This document shows positions 18,234 through 26,846 of a stretch of 64,000 nucleotides of DNA, in pieces. A program made the translations under genes and the position numbers. Location: assembly GCF_003967355.1 (NCBI RefSeq), contig NZ_BIFH01000031.1, forward strand, positions 164,749 to 228,748. Reading direction: 5' to 3'. Position 1 is the stretch's first letter. Every line of letters begins with the position of its first letter. The notes beneath the pieces were generated by a model, which made no database searches, was not told where the DNA came from, and saw nothing but the letters and a program-made list of their open reading frames with translations. Source of the stretch: Embleya hyalina. Its GTDB lineage: Bacteria > Actinomycetota > Actinomycetes > Streptomycetales > Streptomycetaceae.

Positions 18234-19124
18234 CTATTCACCCTGGAGGAGCCGGGCGAGCTCGCCGTCGACGTCGACCCGCCCGGTGTCGACCGCCGTC
18301 TCGATCCAGTCCAGCGTCGCTCGAACACGTGAAACGTTCTCGTGCACGACCGTGCGTTCGTCCTCGCCCAGGTGGTGATCCCGCAGGCCCGGGACGACCC
18401 GGCCGGCCGCCGCGACGAACATGTGGCAGGCCGTGACCAGGTCCATGAACTCCATCGTCCGCTCGATCCGGCGGATCGCCGGTGCGGCGAGGTTGGTCTC
18501 CTCGAAGTGCTCGCGGGCCTGTCGGTCCCGCTCGACCTGGGCGTGGTTGACCTGGTGGCGGGCGGTGTCGTCGGACATCGCGCGGAAGGCGACGTCGGGG
18601 CGCCGCAGCAGACCGGTGGTCACCTCGGCGGCGACGTGGTCGTCGCGGGTCAACTCCTCGACGACCCGGACCCTGTCCTGCTGCTTGACCTGGGCGACCA
18701 CCGTCGGCCGCCGCAGGAGATCGGTGGTGACCACCGCGGCGACCTCCTCGTCGCGGGCCAGGGTGTGGATCGCGCTGACCTTCTCCTGCGGTGTGATCGG
18801 CCGCTCGACCTGCCGACCGACCCGGCGCCTGGCCCCGTCCGCGGTCCATCGGGGCTTGCCCTCCGGTGGCGTGAGGATCGCGGCGAATCGCTCCCGCTCG
18901 TCGGTGATGCCCGCCAGGATCTTGTGGACCGTGAACGAAACTCCGGACTGACGACGCTCCTTCGGCCAACGTGAGGCCGTCCACCGGGCGTGGGTCACCG
19001 AGGCATACGACAGTCCGATGTCCTCGGCCAGGCGGAACAACGACGCCCTGACCGTGAAGGGTTCCTCGCTCCGCTCCTGGCCGCCGATCTCGCGCATCGG
19101 CTCGATCTCCACAACTCCCCGCAC
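18234..19124 (-). pseudogene. DUF6192-family protein, N-terminus replaced by a duplicated segment
   Basis: About 290 codons match the DUF6192 (RacO-like) family: EIEPMREIGGQERSEE, LFRLAEDIGLSYASVTHARW, SRWPKERRQSGVSFTVHKIL, PITPQEKVSAIHTLARDEEV, tandem VTT.LLRRP blocks and ATLDWIETAVDTGRVDVDGE at the end. At about 19109 the reading enters a segment copied from 29193-29485, so the native start and first codons are lost; the only possible start (GTG at 19124) lies in the copied part. It may be expressed as a shortened protein, but I treat it as truncated. Confidence 0.55.
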
Positions 19125-19405
19125 ACATCACGAGCGTCGCCTTCAATACCGAGGACGGAGTCGAGAACGGCTACGCCGACGTCGACTTCGTTCTGACCTG
19201 CCGCGACGGCCGCGACGCCGTCGTCGACACGCTCACCGACCACCTCCGGCACGTGTGGCGCGCCGGCGGCACATCCCCGCCGCCCCGCGCCGACGATTGA
19301 GCGCAGAGCACGACGGGTGAACCGGCCGCCGTCGGTGCCGCCAGGGAATACGTCCACCGAGCACCTCGACCGCGATTGTTCGCGGTCGTCCGCGACCGTC
19401 CGCAC
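19109..19405. repeat. Copy of the 29193-29485 segment
   Basis: About 300 bases closely resemble 29193-29485, with scattered substitutions and no large gap. The copy includes the last 64 codons of the gene at 28911 and its downstream flank. Its left edge coincides with the broken N-terminus of the DUF6192 gene. Confidence 0.8.
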
Positions 19406-19413
19406 GGACCGGG

Positions 19414-19870
19414 TTAGCGCCGCCGCGGTCGCCAGGTCCGCTCGCGCGGCGGGTCGTCGGGGGACAGGGCGATCGCCTCGTCGGCGACGCGCGCCGCCAA
19501 CACGACCAGCCAGGAGGCGTGTTCGGCCAGGAACCGCAACCGCAGCGCCAACGTGTCCCGCGCTTCGAGGTCGCCGTCACCGGCCCGCTCCAGAGCCATG
19601 TTCCCCAGGGTGATGCCGTTTGCGACCTCGGACATCTCGACCGCGCTCTCCCGTGCCCGGTGGCGCGGTCCCGTGCAGGTGCCGCCGGCTCCCTCCACCA
19701 GCGCCGCGGCCGCGGCCAGGCCGAACGCGGTGACGTGCGGCCCCGTGCCACGACCGGATCGGGATGCGCCCACGATCGGAGGATCGCGCCGAACGCACGG
19801 GTGCCGTCCGGTTCCTGCTCCAGGTTGTCCTCCAGGTCCCATGCAGTTCTCGGGGGCTCGTAGCGCGGGA
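19414..19870 (-). pseudogene. Hypothetical protein, frameshifted
   Basis: The 3' part reads VTAFGLAAAAALVEGAGGTC, EMSEVANGITLGNMALERAG, RLRFLAEHASWLVVLAARVA and ends near PRERTWRPRRR. The preceding part (YEPPRTAWDLEDNLEQEPDG, AFGAILRSWAHPDP) lies in another frame. One missing G in the GGGG run near 19755 would join them. The helical C-terminal half has no recognised family. It lies directly downstream of the DUF6283-like gene and may have been co-transcribed. Confidence 0.4.
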
Positions 19871-20031
19871 TCGACAGCGAACATCGACGGCACCGGCTCC
19901 CCGATCGACGTCGGCCCCATCGGCAGCGCCGGCCAAACCCCACGACGCGCCGGACCGGCAAAGACCTCGGGCAGCACTGTCGAGGAGGGCACCGGTCACC
20001 TGCCGATCGATCGGCATACCGCAGCCGACGC

Positions 20032-20555
20032 TCACGCCCGACCCGAATCGGGCTGTTCCTTCGAGAGCGCGGTTCGGGGCGGGCGTCGCGTCCGCGTGAT
20101 CTTGTCGATCGCCGCGCGGGCCGCCGCGCCGGGGCGATCGATGTCCGCCAGGCCATGTGCCGCGGCTTCCGCGCCGGAGCCGAAGAGCGGCACCGGGGAC
20201 GTGTACTCGATCGCCGCCCATCGGGTGTCGGCGTCGATGCGACCGTCGAGCAGGGCCAATCGCAGCGCCAGGAGGTCGTCACCGCCGTGGCAGCTCACCC
20301 ACCCGGCACAGACGCGGGCGCCCGGCGCGTCGCGGTCGATCACGTGGCATTGCCACAGTGCCGCCAGCTGAGCGGGCGTCGGCGCATCGTTCGGGGGAAG
20401 CTTGGCGTACTGCTCGGGCGCCCAGATGCCCGAAGGCACGTCGCGCCGATACGGGCAGGTTCGCAGGGACGGGGCGCGGGTGGGCCGTGGGTGGGCGAGA
20501 CGCCACGCCCGGTGTCGTCGGGGTGGGGGGTCGGGAGCCTGTACGAATGCGACAT
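20032..20555 (-). pseudogene. DUF6283-family protein, frameshifted near the 5' end
   Basis: From the ATG at 20555 the reading is MSHSYRLPTPHPDDTGRG. About 30 codons in, the family pattern moves to another frame: TCPYRRDVPSGIWAPEQYAK, LPPNDAPTPAQ, WQCHVIDRDAPGARVCAGWV, then EYTSPVPLFGSGAEAAAHGL. One base missing in TGC(G)GAACC would restore RPCGTCPYRRD, the Cys-rich start typical of DUF6283. The conserved Cys and His residues suggest a metal site. The function of the family is unknown. Confidence 0.6.
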
Positions 20556-21100
20556 GTTTCGGCCGTTGTCCTCTGTGACGGGTGCGGGTGCGCCGATGCG
20601 AGCCGGGATCACGATGGCACGCGGCGTACGGTCGGGTTCCGCCGAGGAGCCGGCCGGGTCACGGCCTCGGATGGCAGCGCGTGGTCCACCAACCGGACGC
20701 CACCTCGATTCATGAGGTTTTCGTCGCGACGAGCGCGGTTGTCGCGACCTCCTGGGTACCCGGGGCACGGCCGCGGCCAATCGGGTGGGCGCGACAGCGT
20801 GTTGTGCGTGCGCACCGACAGCAATCGTGTCGCCCGTATCGACACTGTTCGTTTCCCCACCGGCAAGGGCATCCTGGTCCACGTCACGGTGTGGCCGCTC
20901 CCGGGCTGAGGGATGGTGCCGTCGGAGGTCCTCGCCCTCGGCGACGGCCCAGGGGTTCGGCGCATCCCGCGCCGTCGGCGGCGGCGTCGCGGCCCGGGTG
21001 ATCTGCGGCGGCCCCGGGAGGCGCCTCGCCGGGATGGTCACGAAGTTCGGGCGCCGACATGCCGGGCCGGATGGGTGGGCGCGGGAGAGGCCGTCGCGGG
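20556..21100. other. No clear gene
   Basis: Long frames on both strands cover this stretch. A plus-strand end reading TDSNRVARIDTVRFPTGKG near 20810-20909 is the only protein-like piece and has no start. Nothing else was supported. Confidence 0.4.
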
Positions 21101-21808
21101 TCACAGGCAGCTCCACGGGCGGTTGCCGTCTGCGCAGGTCGCGGGTGGTTGGGGGAACATCGGGGTGTGCGGCGGGGTGGGCTTCGGCCTGGTGCGTTCG
21201 GTCCGGTAGTGGATCGTCGCGGATGCGCGGACGACGAACGGGTGTTCGGTGTAGGCGTGTTGCCAACGCACGGGCTCGGCGTCCGGGCTGCTCCCGCTCC
21301 CTCCGAGCGGGCCGTATTGCTCGTCCGCGCCCGGCGGGGGCGTCGGGTCCGGGGGGCGCAGGTCCGGAACCGGTTGTGGCCGTGCCCAGGTCGCCGTGTC
21401 CGGCGTCAGCCCGAGCCTTCGTGCCTCGCGCTCGAACGCGGTCGTCGATGTCGTGGGATCGTCCGTACCGTAGAAGTGCACGACCGTGGACGTGCATGTC
21501 ACGCCCGTCATGCCCGCCCGGGGTTTCATCCGGGGTGTGGTGTCGCGCCAGCACCGGTCGAAGACGAAACGCTCGAACCTCGCACCCGTAGGCCGGCCGA
21601 AGACCCGGAAAGGCGCCTCCACCTCGACCCGCGCACGCCGCTCCTCCGCGCGATGCCTCTCGTGCTCCTTCCTCTCGTCCGCCGCGAACTGCCGTTGGCA
21701 CGCGTACAGCCCGCCGAGGAAGGTCACGACCGCCAGGGTGATCACGGCCAGGACGCAACAGGCAACCACCCATCGGCCGCGTATCGGGACGCGAAGACAT
21801 GTGCCCAT
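21101..21808 (-). CDS. Membrane-anchored hypothetical protein
   Basis: A 235-residue protein starting MGTCLRVPIRGRWVVACCVL. One hydrophobic helix at about residues 12-36 (VACCVLAVITLAVVTFLGG) is followed by a charged helical neck (QRQFAADERKEHERHRAEER) and an outside domain with four Cys that could form disulphides (FVFDRCWRDTT, MTGVTCTSTVVHFYG, and two near the end). A Pro-rich linker lies in the middle. The topology suggests N-in, C-out. The family is not recognised. Confidence 0.6.
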   Translation of the reverse strand: MGTCLRVPIRGRWVVACCVLAVITLAVVTFLGGLYACQRQFAADERKEHERHRAEERRARVEVEAPFRVFGRPTGARFERFVFDRCWRDTTPRMKPRAGMTGVTCTSTVVHFYGTDDPTTSTTAFEREARRLGLTPDTATWARPQPVPDLRPPDPTPPPGADEQYGPLGGSGSSPDAEPVRWQHAYTEHPFVVRASATIHYRTERTRPKPTPPHTPMFPQPPATCADGNRPWSCL

Positions 21809-22153
21809 CGTGGCCCGCAACCGCCCCGGTATCGGCGGCCGTTGCGCACTCGCAACCCACCCCGCCACGACGCGGCAAGCCCCCGTCCCGGCGCGTGACG
21901 CACGGCCGGGCCCGGCGGCCACGCTCGAGACCGCTACCGACGACAACTCCATTGCAGGCCGACGGCGTTGGTACAGAGCCGATCGGGGCGATCCTCCGCC
22001 TCGGCGCTCTCGGTATCGAACCGGCCGGCACTCCGGTGCCCGCCGTTCGGGTCGAAGTCACCGGGATCGACAACGGTGCCCGGTTCCGGTCCGCATTCCA
22101 CCGGCGTCTTCGACAAAGCCATCGCCCACTGACGACCCGAGTACACAAAAAGC
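21809..22153. other. No gene seen
   Basis: Gap between the membrane protein start and the tRNA terminator. It holds only shadow frames. Confidence 0.4.
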
Positions 22154-22180
22154 AGGAGCCCGGCCACCGGCCGGGCTCCT
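22154..22180 (-). terminator. Rho-independent terminator of the tRNA
   Basis: A 12-bp perfect stem (AGGAGCCCGGCC and complement) with a 3-base loop, followed on the minus strand by GC and TTTTT. It lies seven bases past the tRNA 3' end. Confidence 0.85.
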
Positions 22181-22186
22181 GAACAC

Positions 22187-22264
22187 TGGTAGCGGGGGCA
22201 GGATTCGAACCGTGCGACCTCTGGGTTATGAGCCCAGCGAGCTACCGAGCTGCTCCACCCCGCG
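22187..22264 (-). tRNA. tRNA-Met (CAU), initiator type, with one extra base in the T arm
   Basis: Read on the minus strand it starts CGCGGGGTGGAGCAGCTCGG, has anticodon loop CTCATAA with three G-C pairs above it (GGGCTCATAACCC), and ends CCCCGCTACCA with an encoded CCA. The unpaired first position (C1 opposite A72) and the GGG/CCC anticodon stem are initiator marks. The T arm reads GCACGGTTCGAATCCTGC; an ordinary T arm needs 17 bases, and here the extra C interrupts the GCAGG/CCTGC stem. The total is 78 instead of 77 bases. Confidence 0.85.
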
Positions 22265-22442
22265 TCGGTACGACCAGTCTACGGATTCCGAGCGGCGGGC
22301 GCGTCTCCTTTTCTCCGGGCGGCCCACTACCGGTGCCCGATCCCCGAGTTTGCCGGCCCGCTCCCACCTTCACGACTTCACCTTCGTCGCGACCGGCCGC
22401 ACCGCCGAGCCGCCAGGGCGGCAAAACCAAAACCCAACCCTA

Positions 22443-22485
22443 TGTCCAGTTGAAATGGACAGATTCTGTCTATCCTTACTAGACA
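22443..22485 (+). promoter_or_regulatory. Two palindromic operator-like sites upstream of the HicB-like gene
   Basis: TGTCCA-N7-TGGACA (22443-22461) and TGTCTA-N7-TAGACA (22467-22485) share the same layout, with centres 24 bases apart; a further palindrome GACAGATTCTGTC joins them. They lie 70 to 110 bases before the start at 22556. They probably bind a dimeric regulator, perhaps the downstream gene product itself. Confidence 0.55.
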
Positions 22486-22555
22486 ATCGAGAGTGGGGGA
22501 ACTAGCGTCCTACCCGCACCACACGTCACGGCCCCCCGACCCGAAGGCTCACTCC

Positions 22556-23023
22556 ATGTCCATCGACACCCTGTTCGACCAGCCGGACATCGACCCGGAG
22601 CTCGAAACCCGCGAGTGGAAGCCCGTCCCCAGCTACCCCGCCACCGTCACGCGGACCGCGAGCGGATGGACCGCCACCATCGCCGATCTCCCCGACGGTC
22701 GAGCCGCCGTGGCCCAGGGCCGCACCTGGAAGGAGGCCGAGCACAACGCCTTCGAATGCGTCGCCGAACTGCTCGGTCCCGACGCCGAGATCTTCACCAT
22801 CGTCGCGAACCCCGCCGACCCCGACGCCGCCACCGTCGTCAACGCCCTCTTCGACGCCCGCCTCGCCCTCGCCCACGCCGAACAAGCCGTTCGCGACGCC
22901 GCCCGGCACGCCGCCCGCACCCTCACCGACCAGGGCTGGAACACCCGCGACGCGGGCGCCGTCCTGCGTTTGTCCCACCAACGGATCTCACAACTCGCGC
23001 CCCGCACCCCACGCTCCGCGTAG
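22556..23023 (+). CDS. HicB-like antitoxin-type protein with C-terminal helical/HTH segment
   Basis: A 155-residue protein. Residues 20-75 (PSYPATVTRTASGWTATIAD, LPDGRAAVAQGRTWKEAEHN) look like the HicB partly degraded RNase-H fold of antitoxins, including the GxA..G.T..EA segment. After a helix (ARLALAHAEQAVRDAARHAA) the C-terminus (NTRDAGAVLRLSHQRISQLA) looks like a helix-turn-helix. No HicA-type mRNA interferase gene is adjacent, so it is either an orphan antitoxin or a stand-alone regulator. The twin palindromes upstream suggest autoregulation. Confidence 0.6.
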   Translation: MSIDTLFDQPDIDPELETREWKPVPSYPATVTRTASGWTATIADLPDGRAAVAQGRTWKEAEHNAFECVAELLGPDAEIFTIVANPADPDAATVVNALFDARLALAHAEQAVRDAARHAARTLTDQGWNTRDAGAVLRLSHQRISQLAPRTPRSA

Positions 23024-23056
23024 CCACCCAGAGACTCGACATACTCCGCCGATGTC

Positions 23057-23395
23057 ATGGCCTACTCGCTTGCCGACGGTTCTCCCGGTCGACCGTTCCT
23101 GCGATTGCGCTCGGCCGAGGAGCAGTTTCCCTTCGACGAGGACGGAGACGACCGCAACTCCTTCTTCGACCTTGACGAACTGCGCGACATCAGCGAACTC
23201 ATGGCCCAATATGCGGGGAGCCTCGCCCACCTGGCGCTGCTGCAGCGCCGGATCATCGACCGGGAGGCGCAACACCCCTCCGGGCCCTCACGGTTGCGCC
23301 CCGACGGCCTATTGCCCGCGCCGATCGGCCCGTTCCGGGAACACGTCCGCGATGCGTTCGATATCCCCCCGAGCCACGGCACATCCTCGATGTAG
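23057..23395 (+). CDS. Hypothetical protein, 112 residues
   Basis: Starts MAYSLADGSPGRPFLRLRSA and is acidic and helical in the middle (FFDLDELRDISELMAQYAGS, LAHLALLQRRII). It begins 33 bases after the HicB-like stop on the same strand, so co-transcription is likely. There is no recognised domain, signal or membrane segment. A partner role for the HicB-like protein is possible but not shown. Confidence 0.45.
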   Translation: MAYSLADGSPGRPFLRLRSAEEQFPFDEDGDDRNSFFDLDELRDISELMAQYAGSLAHLALLQRRIIDREAQHPSGPSRLRPDGLLPAPIGPFREHVRDAFDIPPSHGTSSM

Positions 23396-23655
23396 GACCC
23401 ACAGCGGCGGACGAGGGCACAGCCGCAGGCTCCGGCCGCTTCTCGAGGAGGACACCGACCCGGTGCGGTCCCGCCATGTGTGCGCTCACATCCTCCGACG
23501 CTTCGCGGGGGCGTCCGCCCGAAGTGGCCGGGTGGCGGATCGCGCCGCACGTGGGGGCTCGGCCGCGGGCGGCCGGGCCGGCGGCGTCATGTGAGTACTC
23601 GGCCGAGTATGTGTGCGGACGCCCCGGGGCGGGGCGAGCTCGTAGCGTGCTCGGC

Positions 23656-23994
23656 ATGGAGAAGACGGTTTCGACGCCGCGCGGTGGTATTCACGGGTTC
23701 CTGGCCGCGCTGGCTGGGGTCGCGATGCTCGGGGTGTTCGTGGTGATGGCGATGGCGGATCTGATGGCGCTCTACGGTGTCGCGGACGGGTCGGGGGTCT
23801 GTGATGATGCCGCGTGTCGGGCCCGGTATCGAAGTGACTTCCGGTGGACGCTCGGGACCTGCGGGCTCAGCTTCGTGGTGACGCTCGTCGGGTTCGCGTC
23901 GGCCGCGTGCCTGCGGCGGTGGCGGTTCGCGATCGGGGTGCCGGTGCTGCTTTCGGGCCTGGCGCTTCAGCTTCCCGGGCTGGGGTTGACCTAG
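23656..23994 (+). CDS. Small integral membrane protein
   Basis: A 112-residue protein starting MEKTVSTPRGGIHGFLAALA. Three hydrophobic segments are visible (FLAALAGVAMLGVFVVMAMA, LGTCGLSFVVTLVGFASAA, FAIGVPVLLSGLALQLPG). Two Cys in the first loop (GVCDDAACRAR) could pair outside the membrane. The family is unknown, and its stop is followed at once by an IS-end remnant. Confidence 0.55.
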   Translation: MEKTVSTPRGGIHGFLAALAGVAMLGVFVVMAMADLMALYGVADGSGVCDDAACRARYRSDFRWTLGTCGLSFVVTLVGFASAACLRRWRFAIGVPVLLSGLALQLPGLGLT

Positions 23995-24554
23995 GGCCTG
24001 TCCGACAAAACGATCATGGTTGTGGTTCGCGGAGCCACAGGATCAGCGAGGCCAGGACGACACCTGCGGTCGGTACGTCCAACGAAAACCGGACCACACC
24101 GCAGGACTCCTGAGCGAGATCTGCCCGGACGCCCGCACGCGGCCGGACCCGGCCCCCAAGACCGTGGGCCGATTCATCCGCCGATCCCTCCACCTCGACA
24201 GCACGCTCGGCAAGGAAACCATCGACGCGCACCTCGACATGGCCATCCCGCCGTCCGCGAAATCCGTCGCGAGCTCGTCAGGAGACCCCAGCCCGCTGCG
24301 CCCGCCGCAGTGCACCGTCGCCCGCTTCACCGTCCGCGTCCCCGACCCGTCCGGAACCCGGATCGTGCCGTGGACCGACTTCTGCCACGACGCCGCGAAT
24401 CCCGCGGACACGACCCGTTTGCAGCGGAGCCTGGAGGATTCTTCTGAGAGTGGAGGTGATCTCCCCCAGTCGCACTCATGCGGTGCCGTCTCGGGATGCG
24501 GGTCGAGGGGCTCCCGACGACACGTAGCCGTGGCCCCGGTTTGAAAAGGCGGGG
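23995..24554. other. IS end remnant and unassigned sequence
   Basis: Positions about 23995-24078 resemble the 3' end of an IS5-type element: GGCCTGTCCGACAAAACGAT is a common terminus, and the minus strand reads VLASLILWLREPQP, a typical transposase tail. The rest, up to the DUF4279 gene, has plus-strand protein-like pieces (KTVGRFIRRSLHLDSTLGKE) without start or family. No working gene is seen. Confidence 0.4.
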
Positions 24555-25013
24555 TCAGTCGTCGCTGGGCGTCATGTCGTATTCGCCGACGTCCAGATCC
24601 GCGCCGGTTGCGGCGAGGAAGTCCACCACCGCGCGGTCCAGGCGCCGGCCGAAGAGGTTCGTGTCGTCCACCGAGCTGGAGGGCTTCTCGTCATGCCGGT
24701 TGAAGAAGCGTTCGACCTGGAGAATCGTGCCCCCGGGGCCTTCCTCGGTTGCGAGACGGGTTGTCAGATCGGTGAGCGCCTCCATGCGGGGTCGGAGCCT
24801 GCCGATGACCTGGTGGATCTGCTCGTCGACGGACAGGCCGGGCTCGCAGCAGCGAATCTTCCAGCAGTGACAGAACGGGGTGACGGGAGGTGAGGCTGTC
24901 AGGCTCCCCCGCACCGTGACCTCGTCCGGTTCCACGCCAAGCAGCCGGGTGATCTCGTCGGCGGTGGTGTCCACGCTGGCGATCGCAAAGTAGACGTACT
25001 GAGTCAACGACAC
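24555..25013 (-). CDS. DUF4279-domain protein
   Basis: A 152-residue protein starting MSLTQYVYFAIASVDTTADE. The first 60 residues follow the DUF4279 pattern: a strand, then ADEITRLLGVEPDEVTVRGS, followed by a Cys/Trp-containing strand (FCHCWKIRCCEPGLSVDEQI) and a helical half with LFGRRLDRAVVDFLAATGAD. Members are small soluble proteins of unknown function, often among orphan immunity-like genes. It is the third gene in a same-strand run after the DUF2199 gene and the gene at 25134. Confidence 0.65.
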   Translation of the reverse strand: MSLTQYVYFAIASVDTTADEITRLLGVEPDEVTVRGSLTASPPVTPFCHCWKIRCCEPGLSVDEQIHQVIGRLRPRMEALTDLTTRLATEEGPGGTILQVERFFNRHDEKPSSSVDDTNLFGRRLDRAVVDFLAATGADLDVGEYDMTPSDD

Positions 25014-25133
25014 CCGCAGAGATTACCGACGCAGGCCCACTGCCGCCTGAGTATTTCCTCGACTGCTGCCTGGCGTCGGGCGGGGATGTTGCAGGCTGCC
25101 AGTCCGGTTCGGGTCCGGGCACCAGCACGTCGG

Positions 25134-25586
25134 TCATGCCGTTCCTTCGCTCGTCCGCCGCAGAGTGTCGGCTGTGATGCCCGCTCCAGTGGTTTCGTCG
25201 GCCTTGCACCCGTCGTCAGCCGCCTCGCGTTCGGCTGCGAACTCGTCGAGGAGTTCATAGAGGACCTCGATCGCGTGCTTGTCGTCGTCGGGCGGCAGGT
25301 CCCAGTACGTGTCCCAGCCGTGCGGGAGCGCGATGTGCAGGACCTGGCCCGGCCAGGCGTGGTTGCAGTCGCGGCCTCGGCGGGCGATGAGCCACTCCGA
25401 CCAGCCGGCGAGACCTTGTCCGCCGTGTCGGGCGGCGCTTTGGTCGTAGCCGTTCAGGAACGCGGTGATCGTGTGGAAGGAGGTCTTGCCCATGAACATT
25501 CCGGGGCGGTGGCCGACGCAGGCGAAGTACTCGCGTTCGCTCATCTCCTCGAGAGGCTTCGTCTGACCCTCGTTCGTGCCGGTCAT
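25134..25586 (-). CDS. Hypothetical protein coupled to the DUF2199 gene
   Basis: A 150-residue protein starting MTGTNEGQTKPLEEMSEREY. Its ATG overlaps the DUF2199 stop as ATGA, so the two are translated together. Conserved-looking blocks are FACVGHRPGMFMGKTSFHTI, FLNGYDQSAARHGGQGLAGW and WDTYWDLPPDDDKHAIEVLY; the C-terminal tail is charged and disordered. I have seen this layout in actinomycete hypothetical proteins but know no function for it. Confidence 0.55.
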   Translation of the reverse strand: MTGTNEGQTKPLEEMSEREYFACVGHRPGMFMGKTSFHTITAFLNGYDQSAARHGGQGLAGWSEWLIARRGRDCNHAWPGQVLHIALPHGWDTYWDLPPDDDKHAIEVLYELLDEFAAEREAADDGCKADETTGAGITADTLRRTSEGTA

Positions 25587-26103
25587 GAGTTGCCGCCGGT
25601 GGGGTGCAGGATGCTTTCGGCGATTTCGCGCACGCGGTCCGGGGTGATGCCGGTGCGTTGCTCGACGGCGAGGGGGTGGTCGGTGGGTTCGAGTTCGATG
25701 AACGGGCGGTCGCCGACCGGGCGGCTGTGGACGTGCGTCTTCAGGTTGACCGTGCTCGGTGAGTAGAGCGGCAGATCGGTGCTCAGCCAGCCGAAGTACG
25801 GGGGCTCGGACTCGCGTCCCGGGGTGTCCCACAGGTCCGCCATGCGGGCGAAGCTCTCGCGGCTGAGGGAGGCCCAGACGCCCCAGGAGAACACCTCGTC
25901 GCTGCCGATCACCGGTATTTCGACCAGTCCTTTCACGAAGTAGTGCTGCCCGTTGATGACGCACTGGTCCGACGACAGCAGGCAGTCGGGGCGTCGGCGA
26001 AGCTCGGGTCCCAGACGTAGGGAGCTGCAGCCGAGTAGTTCATCGCCGGTTCGGCGTGGCGCTCGCCGCAGCACGAGCAGGTGAATCCCAGGTCAGTGGC
26101 CAT
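25583..26103 (-). pseudogene. DUF2199-family protein, one-base frameshift
   Basis: From the ATG at 26103 the protein reads MATDLGFTCSCCGERHAEPA, YSAAAPYVWDPSFAD. The rest of the DUF2199 pattern is in the next frame: CLLSSDQCVINGQHYFVKGL, SWGVWASLSRESFARMADLW, PYFGWLSTDLPLYSP and FIELEPTDHPLAVEQRTGIT. The break at about 25988 is explained by one missing G in CCCCGAC. The N-terminal CxxCG is a probable zinc knuckle. If the indel is a sequencing error, the gene is intact and coupled to its downstream partner. Confidence 0.65.
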
Positions 26104-26137
26104 GGGACGGAGCCTAAGGATCGCCTTCGCCCCTGAT

Positions 26138-26395
26138 TCACGGTGGGCTCGCGGGTCGGCCGATGATCGGCATGCCCGGGTCCACCGGCTTCCGCACACA
26201 TGCCTGGTCGATCTGTGTGATCTTGTTGTTGGCCCCGGCGAGGCTGACCTGGAGCCCCTCGATCTCACCGAGCCGGCCCTCCCGGTCGGCTTCGGCGATC
26301 CGGGCCGGCAGGTTGTCACGGATCTCCGGCAGCCGTGGTCGCTGGGCGGGGTCTGGCCGCAGGAGTGAGCATCTGACACATGCTTCTCTGAACCA
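26138..26395 (-). pseudogene. C-terminal fragment of a tyrosine-type integrase
   Basis: Only the tail remains: CSLLRPDPAQRPRLPEIRDN, RIAEADREGRLGEIEGLQVS, LAGANNKITQIDQ. This closely matches the helical C-terminus of long actinobacterial site-specific integrases. The catalytic Arg-His-Arg-Tyr part is absent, so it is inactive. Confidence 0.55.
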
Positions 26396-26494
26396 TCGCT
26401 CGGGTCCCGCCGAATCGCGAACCCCTGTGCGTCGGCGAACGCCGGTGTCGGAGGCGCTGGTTACGGTGTCGCCGTTCGCATCCTCGGGAGGATC

Positions 26495-26716
26495 ATGCGT
26501 CGGTACCGGAAGCACGTCGTGCTCTACGTGTTCGTCGTCGTGGCGGCGTGGTCGGCGACGCGTGTGCTCGACGAGGGTTCGCCGGCCGCCCCCGCGGAGC
26601 GGCCGGCGGTCGCGGACTCCCCGACGTCGCCGCCCCCGAGCGCCTCCGACGTCGCGGCGATGTGTGCCCGGCCGGACGTGGCCTGTCTGGTGGCGACCGC
26701 CACGTCGGGGAAGTAG
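26495..26716 (+). CDS. Small membrane-anchored or secreted protein
   Basis: A 73-residue protein starting MRRYRKHVVLYVFVVVAAWS: a positively charged N-terminus and one hydrophobic helix, then a Pro/Ser/Ala-rich linker and a short end with two Cys (MCARPDVACLV). GGAGG lies upstream in the start region. No family is recognised. Confidence 0.5.
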   Translation: MRRYRKHVVLYVFVVVAAWSATRVLDEGSPAAPAERPAVADSPTSPPPSASDVAAMCARPDVACLVATATSGK

Positions 26717-26846
26717 GACGGGGCGGACGCCTCGCGCCGAGTCGCGTGCGTGGCCGCGAGGTTCGGCGCGGACGGCCGTGCCGGGCGTCGTCGGTGGCAT
26801 CGACCATGATGGGCCCGTTCCGGATGGACGACGTGAGGAGTACCCG

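Noticed and set aside
20340..22148. A 602-codon minus-strand open frame
   Set aside because: It crosses three other coding frames and only its end (MSHSYRLP...) belongs to a gene, the DUF6283 start.
22187..22264. tRNA gene as an integration site
   Set aside because: No integrase gene is adjacent and I found no direct repeat of the tRNA 3' end in the window.
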